64,000 nucleotides of DNA from Candidatus Gastranaerophilales bacterium (GCA_900766355.1 CAAFVD010000116.1:62001-126000), one strand, 5' to 3'; positions 26,199 to 36,078 are shown, numbered from the stretch's first letter. Numbers and translations are program-made. Notes: generated by a model from the letters alone, not told the origin.

Positions 26199-27143
26199 TT
26201 AATTATGTACGCATAATACTTTATGAGTTTCAGACATACTTCGATAGGTTGGTTTATCTATACGACAATGACACATCTGATTAGGACATCTAGTATAGAA
26301 TTTACATCCTTCTGGTAAAACCGTCGGTAGTTCTGAAAGATTTACGCTAGTTGTTTTTTTATTAATATTAGGGATTGAATCTAACAATAATCTTGTATAA
26401 GGGTGTTGTGGATTATTAAAGATTTCATCTCTTGTTCCTATCTCAACTAACTCCCCTAAATACATAATACCAACTCTATCTGCAATATATTTTATTACGT
26501 TCAAATCATGAGATATAAACATCATTGTAATCTGATATTCCAATTGCAAATCTTTTATCAGATTAATAATCTGAGCCTGAATACTCGCATCTAAAGCACT
26601 AACGGGTTCATCTGCAATAATAAATTCAGGATTTAAGACTAAGGCTCTTGCAATAGCAATTCGTTGCCTTTGACCACCAGAAAACTCATGAGGGTAAAAT
26701 TGTAAATGATACTCATCTAAACCTACTTGTTTTATTTTCTCTATTACAATACTTTCAATTTCTTTTTTAGTTAATTTTGAATTAATAATTAAAGGTTCAG
26801 AAAGTATTTCTTTTATTGTCATCTTTGGATTTAAACTAGCATAAGGATTTTGAAAAACCATTTGCACTTTTTGTCTAAAAGCCTTTAGTTGAGGTTTATT
26901 TAAGGAATATACATTTTTACTACCATAAATAATTTCACCTGATGCAGGCTTAACAAGATGAATAATAGCCTTGGATAACGTAGATTTTCCACAACCCGAT
27001 TCACCAGCAATTGCTAAAATCTCACCCTTTTTTACACTAAGTGATAAATTATCTACGGCCCTAATCATGTGTTTTTTGCCTAATGTAGAAGAAATATAAT
27101 CTACATTTAAATTCTTAATTTCTAAAATATTGTTATTAGACAT
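26199..27143 (-). CDS. Oligopeptide-type ABC transporter ATPase (OppF/DppF family)
   Basis: A 314-aa ATPase. Walker A is GESGCGKSTLSK (near 45), the signature is FSGGQRQRIAIARAL, Walker B is FIIADEPVSALD, and the H-loop is FISHDL. The C-terminal extension has the cysteine cluster CKFYTRCPNQMCHC typical of peptide-transport ATPases. It would energise uptake of peptides or nickel, but no permease, binding protein or partner OppD is adjacent. It is thus a second orphan ABC component in this window. Confidence 0.9.
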   Translation of the reverse strand: MSNNNILEIKNLNVDYISSTLGKKHMIRAVDNLSLSVKKGEILAIAGESGCGKSTLSKAIIHLVKPASGEIIYGSKNVYSLNKPQLKAFRQKVQMVFQNPYASLNPKMTIKEILSEPLIINSKLTKKEIESIVIEKIKQVGLDEYHLQFYPHEFSGGQRQRIAIARALVLNPEFIIADEPVSALDASIQAQIINLIKDLQLEYQITMMFISHDLNVIKYIADRVGIMYLGELVEIGTRDEIFNNPQHPYTRLLLDSIPNINKKTTSVNLSELPTVLPEGCKFYTRCPNQMCHCRIDKPTYRSMSETHKVLCVHN

Positions 27144-27197
27144 AATAAAAGCCTATCACTGAATTATATTTTTGTGAATACACAATTTACTAATTAT

Positions 27198-27794
27198 TTA
27201 TAACTCTCTACGACCTTCAATCGCTTTTGCTAAAGTAACTTCATCTGCATATTCCAAATCAGCACCAACAGGTAACCCAAAAGCAATACGAGAAATTTTT
27301 ATTCCAAAAGGCTTTACAAGTTTTGTTAAATATAAACTTGTAGCCTCTCCCTCAACTGACGGAGAAAGTGCAAGAATAACCTCCTTCACTCTTTCATCAG
27401 TCAAACGAGTTAATAACTCTTTTATCCTAATATCTTCAGCACCAATCCCGTCCATTGGGGATATCAAACCTTGAAGAACATGGTACAAACCTTTGTACTC
27501 ATTTGTCTTTTCAATAGCAATTAAATCCTTGGTTTCTGAAACAACGCATATTACACTTCTATCTCTTGAGGTTGAGGAACATATTTCACAAGGACTTGAT
27601 GTTGAAATATTATAGCAAATTTCACAAGTCTGAGTCTGCTCTTTTGCTGATAAAAGTGCGTCTGCAAATTTTTGTACTTCACTTATTGGCATTTTCAATA
27701 TATGAAATGCCATTCTTTGGGCAGATTTTGGACCTATAGAAGGCAACTTTTGAAACTGCTCTATTAATGTAGCAATTGCCTTTGGATAAATCAT
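27198..27794 (-). CDS. recR: Recombination mediator RecR
   Basis: A 198-aa RecR. The N-terminal helix-hairpin-helix reads LPSIGPKSAQRMAFHIL. The zinc finger is CEICYNISTSSPCEIC. The Toprim domain holds VICVVSETKDLIAIE and LALSPSVEGEATSLYL. It loads RecA at gaps together with RecF and RecO. It lies 1 bp downstream of the ybaB stop, the conserved ybaB-recR pair. Confidence 0.96.
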   Translation of the reverse strand: MIYPKAIATLIEQFQKLPSIGPKSAQRMAFHILKMPISEVQKFADALLSAKEQTQTCEICYNISTSSPCEICSSTSRDRSVICVVSETKDLIAIEKTNEYKGLYHVLQGLISPMDGIGAEDIRIKELLTRLTDERVKEVILALSPSVEGEATSLYLTKLVKPFGIKISRIAFGLPVGADLEYADEVTLAKAIEGRREL

Positions 27795-27795
27795 A

Positions 27796-28128
27796 CTAAC
27801 AAAGACCTGGAATACTTATTCCACCAGTAACAGCTCTTAACTTACTTTCCATTTCTTTTGAAGCTTTTTCACTTGTTTGTAAAATAGCAGTTGTAATCAA
27901 ATCTTCAAGAGTTTCTAATGTATCATCATCAACAGATTCTGGGTTTTCTGGATTCAACAAATCTTTTGAAAGTTTAATTGATTTGAATTTTCCTTGTCCA
28001 TCGCATACAACTTGAACTGCACCGTTAGCTGCTTCACCTGATATTTCAGCAGATGCTAATTCTGATTGTACTGATTTTAATTTTTTTTGAATATTTTGTG
28101 CTTGTTGCATCATTTGCATCATGTTCAT
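27796..28128 (-). CDS. YbaB/EbfC-family nucleoid-associated protein
   Basis: A 110-aa protein. The start is ATG28128, preceded by GAGGAGG; an earlier in-frame codon at 28149 would lie before that site. It begins MNMMQMMQQAQNIQKKLKSV, the usual Met/Gln-rich helix, then VQVVCDGQGKFKSIKLS and a Leu/Glu-rich C-terminus. The family binds DNA as a tweezer-like dimer. It is co-transcribed with recR. Confidence 0.93.
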   Translation of the reverse strand: MNMMQMMQQAQNIQKKLKSVQSELASAEISGEAANGAVQVVCDGQGKFKSIKLSKDLLNPENPESVDDDTLETLEDLITTAILQTSEKASKEMESKLRAVTGGISIPGLC

Positions 28129-28171
28129 AATTATTACCTCCTCGAGCATTTTTTATTATACAATAAATATT

Positions 28172-28963
28172 ATGAAACTCAAAACTTATCTTAACGAAAG
28201 TGTAAAAAACGGATTTTTGCTAAAATGGGCAAGAATGCCTCTTAATGTTTATATTGCACCAATGAAATTTTATTCTAAACAGGGTGAAGATTTTGTGTAC
28301 AGAAAAATGGTTGTAAAAGCTCTAGAGGAATGGGAAAATGCAAGTAATGGACTCGTTCAATTTCATCTTGTTTCAACACTCTTAGAATCTCAAATCAATG
28401 TAGACTGGAAACGTGTTGACAGAAGTGCACTTGGACATTGTACATACAACTATGATAATTTAAAACGATTATACGGGGCTGAAGTTTCTATAGGATTAAC
28501 CGATGGACTTATTCATCAACAATACAACTCAGAAGAAGAAGTATATCATACAATATTACACGAAATCGGTCACTCAATCGGACTTGGACATAGTCCATAC
28601 GATACCGATATAATGTACACTCCGCACAAATACGGAGTTGTATCATTGTCAGAAAATGACAAATATTCTGTACAATGGCTTTATAAACTTCCTGCAGGAA
28701 TGGAGGTTAGACAAATCGGACAACAATACTCTGTTCTTACTGACCATGATATTGATATGATAATTTCTAAAATCGATGGGAATGATGATTCTATACAAGA
28801 GGAGAATATTCTATTTGAACAAGATGCAAACAGAGATTTATTAAACGAAGCAACAAATATTGGAAATGTGAATAAATATAATATGATGATTCAACATGTT
28901 GGCATTTCTGATGAAATGAGAAAATTTTTCATCAATAAACATAGAGAAAATAAAGGCAAATAA
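28172..28963 (+). CDS. Matrixin-like zinc metalloprotease
   Basis: A 263-aa protein. The zinc site is HEIGHSIGLGHS (near 130-141), i.e. HExxHxxGxxH, followed by a Met-turn DIMY. This puts it in the metzincin/M10 group. YIAPMKFYSKQG and ALEEWENASNGLVQF match the N-terminal catalytic subdomain. No signal peptide is obvious, which is odd for a matrixin; a C-terminal ~80-residue tail is extra. ATG28172 is taken as start. It has no ribosome-binding site, and TACAAT ends 7 nt upstream, so it may be leaderless. It is divergent from ybaB. Confidence 0.85.
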   Translation: MKLKTYLNESVKNGFLLKWARMPLNVYIAPMKFYSKQGEDFVYRKMVVKALEEWENASNGLVQFHLVSTLLESQINVDWKRVDRSALGHCTYNYDNLKRLYGAEVSIGLTDGLIHQQYNSEEEVYHTILHEIGHSIGLGHSPYDTDIMYTPHKYGVVSLSENDKYSVQWLYKLPAGMEVRQIGQQYSVLTDHDIDMIISKIDGNDDSIQEENILFEQDANRDLLNEATNIGNVNKYNMMIQHVGISDEMRKFFINKHRENKGK

Positions 28964-29258
28964 AAAGGCACCAAAAGGTGCCATATAGTAATTATAGGGA
29001 AAAATTATATCTTTGAATCTTACATATTTTAGACAATAATCAGCATACCGCTGATATTACCTATGAGTTTGAACTTATTTTTTGCAGTAAAACATAGCCC
29101 TTTAAAGCATTATATAAAATGGGCTATAAAAATATTAATCCTAAGTCACTATCTGCATTAGTACCTTATCCTTTTTTCTGTTTCCTAATTCCGATAGTTA
29201 TATATACGGACATATTTATAGATATCTTTAGTTTTTTTATTATATTTGTCACAAATGT
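28964..29258. other. Intergenic region with hairpins
   Basis: A short hairpin GGCACC/GGTGCC (28968-28983) follows the protease gene. AATCAGC/GCTGAT (29038-29056) forms another. ATAGCCC (29094-29100) can pair with GGGCTAT (29121-29127) and may end the minus-strand dgkA operon. No coding sequence is supported. Confidence 0.4.
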
Positions 29259-29648
29259 TTACAATGTAGAAACTAAAAACAAATCAAATGCAGCTTTTCC
29301 AAACAATATAAACCCTATAATTGCACTTATAAAGGTTGCAAACATTACTGCTCCTGCAGAAATATCTTTTGCCATGCCAACCATTTTGCTATATTTATTG
29401 TGATAAATCGAATCCAAAGCAAACTCTATTGCAGTATTTAACATTTCTGCAACTATAACATTTGCAATAGCTATCAAAGCTATACAGAATTCTACCCCTG
29501 TAAATTGAAAAACAAACCCCATTGCAATAACTAAAGAAGCTACAATCAAATGTACTCTTAAATTACGTTCGCTTTTTACTACAAGCCTAAAACCTTTTCT
29601 TGCATTTTTAAATGTGTTACTAAAACCTTGAGATTTAAATTTTGTCAT
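29259..29648 (-). CDS. dgkA: Diacylglycerol/undecaprenol kinase
   Basis: A 129-aa trimeric-type membrane kinase. The family motif EMLNTAIEFALD (near 67-78) holds catalytic Glu and Asn, followed by AKDISAGAVM. Three membrane helices are visible. It phosphorylates diacylglycerol or undecaprenol. It overlaps ybeY by 4 bp. The order pgpH-ybeY-dgkA is conserved in many bacteria. Confidence 0.92.
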   Translation of the reverse strand: MTKFKSQGFSNTFKNARKGFRLVVKSERNLRVHLIVASLVIAMGFVFQFTGVEFCIALIAIANVIVAEMLNTAIEFALDSIYHNKYSKMVGMAKDISAGAVMFATFISAIIGFILFGKAAFDLFLVSTL

Positions 29649-30151
29649 TCTTTTTCACCTAGAGCATATTCTAAAGCCTTGTTTTGTTCAGATACAACAA
29701 AATTATAATCTTCATCTGTTTGATGGTCAAATCCTAGCAAATGCAATATACCATGTGCTATCAAGAAATATAACTCGTATTCATCTGTCACATTATGTTT
29801 TTGAGCTTCTTCTTTTACTTTATCAAGAGCCAAAATTATTTCACCTAAGTTTATATCTTCATCTAATATAAACTTAGCATCATCATCTGCAAATATAGCA
29901 AAAGTTATGATATCTGCAGCATAATCTTTATCTCTATATTCTTTATTAATTTGATGAGTTTTTTTACTATCACAAAACAAAATATCGAAAGTCAAAGTAT
30001 CAAAATCATAGCCATTTAAACAAGATTTTTCCAACAAATTCTTAAGAAAATATTTTACTATTTTTCGACCAACAGAAATCACTTTCAATTCGTCAACTTC
30101 CCAATCAGGATAAATATTTTCTGTAAAAATGTTAATTTCCTTGATTTTCAT
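29645..30151 (-). CDS. ybeY: rRNA-maturation endoribonuclease YbeY
   Basis: A 168-aa protein starting at ATG30151; a longer frame to 30241 lies within pgpH. The zinc site HGILHLLGFDHQTDED (HxxxHxxxxxH) is near residues 133-148. It acts in 16S rRNA 3' processing and ribosome quality control. The first 20 bp overlap pgpH, and it shares 4 bp with dgkA, so all three are coupled. Confidence 0.94.
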   Translation of the reverse strand: MKIKEINIFTENIYPDWEVDELKVISVGRKIVKYFLKNLLEKSCLNGYDFDTLTFDILFCDSKKTHQINKEYRDKDYAADIITFAIFADDDAKFILDEDINLGEIILALDKVKEEAQKHNVTDEYELYFLIAHGILHLLGFDHQTDEDYNFVVSEQNKALEYALGEKE

Positions 30152-32324
30152 TCTTGCTTTGTTCCAATTGTTTAATCTTTGCCTCAAAATCTTTATCAAA
30201 TGCCGTAACTTGAGATGCTGGCTTACCAGTTTTATCATCAAACTCTTTTACCATATCTTGATGATATTTAATTCTTTGATGTTGCATACCTCTTAATATA
30301 CGGTTAAATGTAGTTGATATTATTTTCAAATCTTTCAATGTCAATGGTGCATCAGATAACTGTCCATCATCTAATCTATCTTTAATGATTTTTGAAATAA
30401 TTTCTTCTATTTCTTCATTAGTTGGAGTTTTTAAAGCTCTAACCGCAGATTCAACAGCATCTGCAATCATTAATATTGCAGTTTCTTTCATATTTGGCTT
30501 TGGACCTGTATATCTAAATTGTTCCTCTTTTACATTTTCAGAACCTTCCTCAGCAATAGCCTTGTTATAAAAATAACTTGCCAAACCTTCACCATGGTGT
30601 TGCAGAATAAAGTTTGAAACAACAGGTGGCAAATGGTATTCTTTAGCTAACTCTACACCATCTTTCGGGTGAGCAGTAATAACCATTTTACTCAATCTAG
30701 GATTAAGTTTTGTATGAGGGTTTTCAATACCAAAATAAGATTGATTTTCTACAAAAAACAAAGGTCGTTTTAACTTTCCTATATCATGATAAAAAGAACC
30801 AACTCTTGCTAGGATTGGATTTGCACCAATTGCTTCAGCTGCTGCCTCTGCCAAATTTGAAACCATCAAACTGTGATGATATGTTCCAGGTGCTTCAAAC
30901 TGTAATCTTTTTAACAAAGGCTGATTATGGTCTGCCAATTCTGCAAGTCCATAAGGAGTAATTATACCAAATGAGCTTTCTAATATCGGTAATGTTCCAA
31001 GAGCAATTACTCCGCTCAAGAAACCGTTTAAAGCTATTAAGAATACATCTCTTAAAATAAATGCGTTGTCTAAATCTATTAAGAATTTTTCTAAGAAATA
31101 AATAACTGCAACAATAAAAGCACCAGCTAATGATATTTTTAACCCTGTTAAAATCAAGTCAAATCTTCTTGAAAACTTCAACCTAGAAATTGCCAACATA
31201 CAGAAAGTATTTAACATCAAGAAAGTTGCAACAAATTCAATTGAATAATGCAAACCTATAATTAATATACCTAACAACAAAGTTGCTGCAAAAAAGGCAA
31301 TTCTTGCGTTTGTAAAAATTGAGAGAATTATTATAAACGCAGGTAAAGGTAATATATTAGGTGATGCTCCTGTCGGCATCATTACTGCAATTGCAGCAAT
31401 AACTAAAGCTAGAAATCCTGTTATTGTTAAATGATGTAATTCATAAAAAACTTTTTCAAAGATTTTTTCATATTGCATGAACACAAAAGTTGCAAAACAA
31501 ACGATTAAGAATACACCGACAAGACCAAAATAATTTACTTCTAAAACATTGTACCCAGCTTCTCTTAAAGCATCTTGTTTTAATTTTGTAACAGGTTCAC
31601 CTTCAAATACAATTTTATCGCCTTTATGAAAAACAACTTCATAAGGTTTTACTGCATTTTGAGCATTTTTACGAGCAATTTCTGTTGCTAAATCATCAAC
31701 AACTAAGTTTGGAGTAATAATCTCTTTTAACAAAGAAACAACAACCGTTGACTGGTTTCTAGGTGTTGTTGCAGGAATATTTCTTAAAATAATTTTATCT
31801 ATATCATTATTTTCATATTCACTTTCTGTAATCCCTTGATTTAATACAGATGTTAATGTTATTTTCGCTTTATCAAATATTTTTTGAAGGTTTTGATCAG
31901 ATGCCGTTAGCAAATAATTTGATAAATAATCCTTCTTATATTGTGCAGAAATATCAAACAACAAAGCTAATTCAGAACGCTTTACAGAATCATCAACACG
32001 TTTTTGACGAATCTGTACAATTGAATTTTCTAGAGTTTGAAGATTAACCTTTATAAACTCATCTTCTGCGGGTATTAATATTGGTTCAACATTCATTGCA
32101 ACATCTTTTTTATGCTGCTCTGTTCGCTTTGTATCAATAACTGTTATAGTCTTTTCTGCAATTACATCTCTCTTACTAATACCGTTTTCAATAATTTTCT
32201 GAAAGAAAAAGTTTTGAGAAGATATTAATAAAGTCATTAATAACGAGAACAAAAGGAATAGCAACACATTGGTAGGTGAAGCTTGTCGCATTTGTTCATA
32301 TATATCTTCAAATATTTGAGCCAT
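30132..32324 (-). CDS. pgpH: 7TM-HD phosphodiesterase, probable c-di-AMP hydrolase PgpH
   Basis: A 730-aa protein in the PgpH layout: an N-terminal helix (~20-40), a large extracytoplasmic domain (~45-265), about seven membrane helices (~268-460), and a cytosolic HD domain. The HD motifs are GTYHHSLMVSNLA (near 478), FYHDIGK (near 510), TAHPKDGVELA and HHGEG. PgpH hydrolyses c-di-AMP to pApA. With cdaA at 10694 the window thus holds both a synthase and a degrader. It is followed by ybeY and dgkA and preceded by a Zn-ribbon gene and cdd, the order known from Firmicutes yqfF operons. Confidence 0.92.
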   Translation of the reverse strand: MAQIFEDIYEQMRQASPTNVLLFLLFSLLMTLLISSQNFFFQKIIENGISKRDVIAEKTITVIDTKRTEQHKKDVAMNVEPILIPAEDEFIKVNLQTLENSIVQIRQKRVDDSVKRSELALLFDISAQYKKDYLSNYLLTASDQNLQKIFDKAKITLTSVLNQGITESEYENNDIDKIILRNIPATTPRNQSTVVVSLLKEIITPNLVVDDLATEIARKNAQNAVKPYEVVFHKGDKIVFEGEPVTKLKQDALREAGYNVLEVNYFGLVGVFLIVCFATFVFMQYEKIFEKVFYELHHLTITGFLALVIAAIAVMMPTGASPNILPLPAFIIILSIFTNARIAFFAATLLLGILIIGLHYSIEFVATFLMLNTFCMLAISRLKFSRRFDLILTGLKISLAGAFIVAVIYFLEKFLIDLDNAFILRDVFLIALNGFLSGVIALGTLPILESSFGIITPYGLAELADHNQPLLKRLQFEAPGTYHHSLMVSNLAEAAAEAIGANPILARVGSFYHDIGKLKRPLFFVENQSYFGIENPHTKLNPRLSKMVITAHPKDGVELAKEYHLPPVVSNFILQHHGEGLASYFYNKAIAEEGSENVKEEQFRYTGPKPNMKETAILMIADAVESAVRALKTPTNEEIEEIISKIIKDRLDDGQLSDAPLTLKDLKIISTTFNRILRGMQHQRIKYHQDMVKEFDDKTGKPASQVTAFDKDFEAKIKQLEQSKNENQGN

Positions 32325-32532
32325 AATTATCCTCTTTTGTATTATTTCGTTGTACTATAAACCCACATTTTATACAAGCCAGAGTTTCACCTGTACTATC
32401 AACAGGCATGAATTCATGCTCACAACGCTCATAATCTTCCATCAACGGTGGATTTAAAGGATTATAATCGAACTCCTCAGGTTCTTCCTCTTGTTTATGA
32501 AACAGTTTCCAAATACATTCAAAAATATACAT
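32308..32532 (-). CDS. Small zinc-ribbon protein
   Basis: A 74-aa acidic protein with a C-terminal ribbon: C37-E-H and C53-x2-C56 (CEHEFMP...LACIKCGF), so Cys/His ligands for one zinc. The N-terminus (MYIFECIWKLFHKQ) is hydrophobic and followed by Glu/Pro. It sits between cdd and pgpH and overlaps the pgpH start by 17 bp. Function unknown. Confidence 0.65.
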   Translation of the reverse strand: MYIFECIWKLFHKQEEEPEEFDYNPLNPPLMEDYERCEHEFMPVDSTGETLACIKCGFIVQRNNTKEDNYGSNI

Positions 32533-32534
32533 GA

Positions 32535-32918
32535 CTATAGGGTAAAGCTTTCAGGAAGAAGATATGATAGTTTTGTAACTTTTAGTTCACCGTTTTCTTC
32601 TGTTATAACATCTACATCTTCGTTCTTAAATTCGTTTAATACTTGTCTACAAGCGCCACAAGGATAACAATTATCAGTATTTGGAGAATAAATAGCTATT
32701 GCATCAATCTTTGATTCACCATTTACTATTGCGGCACCAACGGCACATCTTTCTGCACATATAGCTAGACCATAACTTGAGTTTTCAAAATTACAACCTT
32801 TAAAAGTTTTGCCAGAAGTTGTTAAAACACAAGCTCCAACTTTAAAATTTGAATATTTACAATAAGCATTTGTAGATGCTTCTTTTGCCATTTCCATCAA
32901 TTTATTATAATCAACCAT
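32535..32918 (-). CDS. cdd: Cytidine deaminase
   Basis: A 127-aa tetrameric-type enzyme converting cytidine/deoxycytidine to uridine. Catalytic and zinc motifs are CAERCAVGAAI (near 53-63) and YPCGACRQVLNEF (near 85-97). FKVGACVLTTSGKTFKGCNFEN is family-typical. It serves pyrimidine salvage in the cytosol. It lies 2 bp upstream of the Zn-ribbon gene, in the pgpH operon. Confidence 0.96.
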   Translation of the reverse strand: MVDYNKLMEMAKEASTNAYCKYSNFKVGACVLTTSGKTFKGCNFENSSYGLAICAERCAVGAAIVNGESKIDAIAIYSPNTDNCYPCGACRQVLNEFKNEDVDVITEENGELKVTKLSYLLPESFTL

Positions 32919-32932
32919 AAATACACCTCTAT

Positions 32933-33286
32933 CTATACATGTGAAGACAATGTAACGGATAAACCGTCCATAATATTTTTAAAATCTGCTTCTGGTAATG
33001 TTGACATGGCTTTCATAGCAAAACCAAAATTGTCAGCTTTATCATACCAACGTCTACCATTCGAGGATTGATACAATCCTATAACTCGACTAATACCAAG
33101 ACTCAATGGCGGTTCTTTTGTTTCGTCATCGTAATCATCTCTATGAAAATCTTTTATTTGATTAACAATTGTAATCAAAGATTGAGACAAAGCCTCTTTT
33201 TCCTCCTCTGATAATTTTTCCAAGAGTTTAAGAGTCCTTGAAGTTTCTAAATGAGAATCATACCAACGTCTATCTTTAGTTTCCAT
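32933..33286 (-). CDS. Unknown 117-aa protein upstream of cdd
   Basis: The start at ATG33286 is preferred (AGGA 10 nt upstream); a TTG three codons earlier is too close to that site. The protein is soluble and helical, with two RRWYD motifs (METKDRRWYD at the start and NGRRWYDKADN in the middle), perhaps an internal duplication of a small contact motif. It is 14 bp upstream of cdd and probably first in the operon. No family recognised. Confidence 0.6.
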   Translation of the reverse strand: METKDRRWYDSHLETSRTLKLLEKLSEEEKEALSQSLITIVNQIKDFHRDDYDDETKEPPLSLGISRVIGLYQSSNGRRWYDKADNFGFAMKAMSTLPEADFKNIMDGLSVTLSSHV

Positions 33287-33338
33287 ATCTATCAATTCCT
33301 ACACGTAACGCAATATAATTATATAGTTTTTTATATTT

Positions 33339-33369
33339 TTGGTCAATCTTTTATATTTTTTGATATAAT
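33339..33369 (+). promoter_or_regulatory. Extended -10 promoter of the amidase-murI operon
   Basis: TGATATAAT (33361-33369) is an extended -10. A weak -35, TTGGTC, lies at 33339-33344 (19-bp spacer). Confidence 0.5.
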
Positions 33370-33392
33370 AAGTATTGGGAGAGTAGGTTAAT

Positions 33393-35306
33393 TTGATAAG
33401 AAGATTTTTCACGATAATTTTTATATTTATTATGATATTTTTTCAAACTGTTTCAGCCGAAGAAATTTTCAAAATTAAAGGCGTAACACTTGATACATCA
33501 TCTTCTGTTGCCATAATCAACACTTTAGGCTCGTACCAATCAAGCATTACAGATAATATTAAACTTATTAAACTTCCAGAAGAACATAAGATTTATTTTG
33601 ATATAAACTCATCTATCCTTATTGGTAAAAAACAAGATTTGTTTTTTACAACGGGGGTAATCAAAGAAATTAAAATTAGTCAGTTTACAACAAGTCCTAA
33701 TATAGTTAGGACAGTAATGTACTTTGATGACGATTATAATCTTGATAACCTAAAAATTGGCAATATTAATAATCATTTGATAATTATGACAAACGAATTA
33801 TCCTCAACCCATGCTCAGTTTTTCCAAAACTCTTATAGAGATAAAGTAAAAACAGCAGAGGATTACTATGATGCATTTAATATTCAAGTACAATCGCCAA
33901 ACCCTCAACCTGCAGTTATAACTACAACTAACAATAGCAAATATTCTCAAAAAGAACTTACACAAATACAACAAGCCTTCAACCAGTCAACGGCTGAACC
34001 TATTAAACAACTTGTAAATAGTGATATTAGCAAAAATATAACTCTTAGAAGTCGATATTTTATAAATTCAATTTCTCAAAGAAACAACGGTTTCTTAATC
34101 GGAGGATATGGAGCACCCACACTTCAAAAACCTTTTATTTTAACAAATCCGACAAGAATGATTTTTGATATTGTAAACAGTAATATTGATAACTCGATTA
34201 ATAACAAAGAAATTCTACTAAACCCAAACAATTCGCAAGGTGACAAAATCAAGGTTGCCCGATTTAATAACGCAACAACAAGAATTGTTGTTACCTCAGA
34301 AAAAGCAAAACAATATATCCCAATATTTTCACCAGACAACCAATCTATACTTATTGTTAATCCTGAAAACCTATCATCTAGTGCAATTGTTTCTAACAAA
34401 GCTAATATTATAAAATACAAATACCAAAAGAATCTTAGTACAGATGATTTCACACTATCTTTTGATAAACCTGTAGTGTGGGGGATAAAAAGAAATACAG
34501 ATAATTTGTACGTATATTTCTTTAATGCATCACAATACAATGATTCAATACTTAAAAGCACAATAAATAATACTCCATATCATGAAGTTGAATTAGCACT
34601 GTTAAAAAACATTGGAATAAGATTAACCTTGCCATTAAATAGCAACAATGATATTAACACTTATTTTTCTGCAGACGGCAAAAATTTTAGAATCAGAGCT
34701 TCGGGTTTAAAACCTGTAATAACGACACCAAAAGTAAAACCTCCAGTTATTGTTTCGAGAGGCAAAATAAAAGGAAAAGTTATTGTAATTGATGCCGGTC
34801 ATGGTGGAACAGATTATGGTGCGATACGTAACGGTATTAACGAAAAAGACATAAACCTTGATGTTGCAAAGCGAGTTGAAGATATTTTAAGAAGAAAAGG
34901 CTACAAGGTTGGAATGACACGAACTAACGATATTTTTGTATCCTTAGAAGACAGGTGCAAGATTTCAGCATCTATGAATCCTTCAATTTTTGTTAGTATC
35001 CACGTAAATTCCTGCGTTGGCACAGAGCCAAAAGGTTTAGAAACTCATTATTACCATGATAACAGTGTAGAACTAGCAAACATAATCCATTCAAAACTAA
35101 CAAAAGCTATACACTCACCAAATCGTGGCTTGTTTAAGTCTAAATTTTATGTTATAAATCATACGTCAGTACCAGCTGTACTTTTAGAAATTGGTTTTAT
35201 TTCTAATGATAATGAAAGAGCAGAACTAACTACATCAAAACGCAAACAAGCAACTGCTCAAGCAATAGCGGAGGGTATAATTGAATACATCAATAGCCAC
35301 AAATAG
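33393..35306 (+). CDS. N-acetylmuramoyl-L-alanine amidase (Amidase_3) with AMIN-like N-terminal region
   Basis: A 637-aa exported wall hydrolase that cleaves the MurNAc-L-Ala bond. The start is TTG33393, with GGGAGAG upstream. A signal peptide covers residues ~1-22. The long region 25-445 contains beta-rich repeats resembling AMIN domains (targeting to peptidoglycan/septum). The catalytic domain begins near 455: VIDAGHGGTDYGA (zinc His), a Glu in NEKDINLDVAKRV, SIHVNS (zinc His), and VLLEIGFISN (catalytic Glu). It overlaps murI by 26 bp, so hydrolysis and precursor supply of the wall are coupled. Confidence 0.9.
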   Translation: MIRRFFTIIFIFIMIFFQTVSAEEIFKIKGVTLDTSSSVAIINTLGSYQSSITDNIKLIKLPEEHKIYFDINSSILIGKKQDLFFTTGVIKEIKISQFTTSPNIVRTVMYFDDDYNLDNLKIGNINNHLIIMTNELSSTHAQFFQNSYRDKVKTAEDYYDAFNIQVQSPNPQPAVITTTNNSKYSQKELTQIQQAFNQSTAEPIKQLVNSDISKNITLRSRYFINSISQRNNGFLIGGYGAPTLQKPFILTNPTRMIFDIVNSNIDNSINNKEILLNPNNSQGDKIKVARFNNATTRIVVTSEKAKQYIPIFSPDNQSILIVNPENLSSSAIVSNKANIIKYKYQKNLSTDDFTLSFDKPVVWGIKRNTDNLYVYFFNASQYNDSILKSTINNTPYHEVELALLKNIGIRLTLPLNSNNDINTYFSADGKNFRIRASGLKPVITTPKVKPPVIVSRGKIKGKVIVIDAGHGGTDYGAIRNGINEKDINLDVAKRVEDILRRKGYKVGMTRTNDIFVSLEDRCKISASMNPSIFVSIHVNSCVGTEPKGLETHYYHDNSVELANIIHSKLTKAIHSPNRGLFKSKFYVINHTSVPAVLLEIGFISNDNERAELTTSKRKQATAQAIAEGIIEYINSHK

Positions 35307-36078
35307 CCCTATAGGATTTTTTGACTCTGGAGTTGGAGGACTTACTGTTTATTCTAAATTCAGAGAAAAATTCCCAAACGAAAATTGCCTATATTATGGT
35401 GATACAGCCCACTTACCTTATGGAAACAAGTCAAAAGATGAATTGATTTCTTACGCTAGACATATTATGGATTTTTTCAAATCTCAAAACGTAAAAGCAG
35501 TTGTTATAGCTTGTAACACGTCTTCGTCCGCAGCTTACGATACCATAAAAAACGAATATGATTTTAAAATATATCCAATCATTCAATGTTGTGCAAAAAT
35601 CATTGGAGAGATGCCTATAAAACGATTGGGTATTTTTGCAACTGAAGCGACTATCAAATCAGGTGTTTATGAATCTGAAATAAAAAAATACAATTCAAAC
35701 ATGGAGATTTATCCACAAAGTTGTCCTAACTGGGTCAATATAGTTGAATCAAAAGGACAAGATGATTCTCAAAATATTAAAGTTATTTATGAAGATTTAT
35801 GCAGAATGTTAGTTCATAATCCTGAAAAAATAATTCTAGGCTGCACTCACTATCCTTATTTAAAAATAATTTTATCTATGTTTGCACCATATTATATGTT
35901 TATAGACCCTGCGGATTTCTTTGTTGATTATATTGGCAAAGATTTAAAACTTTCAGGTCTACAAAACAACTCTAAAGATAAGAGTTACGAAAAAATATTT
36001 GTTAGTGCAAACCCTGAACAATTTAAAGTTGCTGCTGAAATGTTCTATAAATTGAAAGAAATCCCAAAACTCGTTTAA
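35281..36078 (+). CDS. murI: Glutamate racemase
   Basis: A 265-aa enzyme converting L- to D-glutamate for peptidoglycan. FFDSGVGGLTVY (near 13), VIACNTSSSAAY (catalytic Cys) and LGCTHYPYL (second catalytic Cys) are present. The start is TTG35281, with GGAGGG 5 bp upstream, inside the end of the amidase gene. Length is normal. Confidence 0.96.
   Translation: MNTSIATNSPIGFFDSGVGGLTVYSKFREKFPNENCLYYGDTAHLPYGNKSKDELISYARHIMDFFKSQNVKAVVIACNTSSSAAYDTIKNEYDFKIYPIIQCCAKIIGEMPIKRLGIFATEATIKSGVYESEIKKYNSNMEIYPQSCPNWVNIVESKGQDDSQNIKVIYEDLCRMLVHNPEKIILGCTHYPYLKIILSMFAPYYMFIDPADFFVDYIGKDLKLSGLQNNSKDKSYEKIFVSANPEQFKVAAEMFYKLKEIPKLV

Noticed and set aside
29119..29403. A plus-strand open frame across the dgkA end
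   Set aside because: It is antisense to the conserved dgkA coding region and has no ribosome-binding site or family resemblance.
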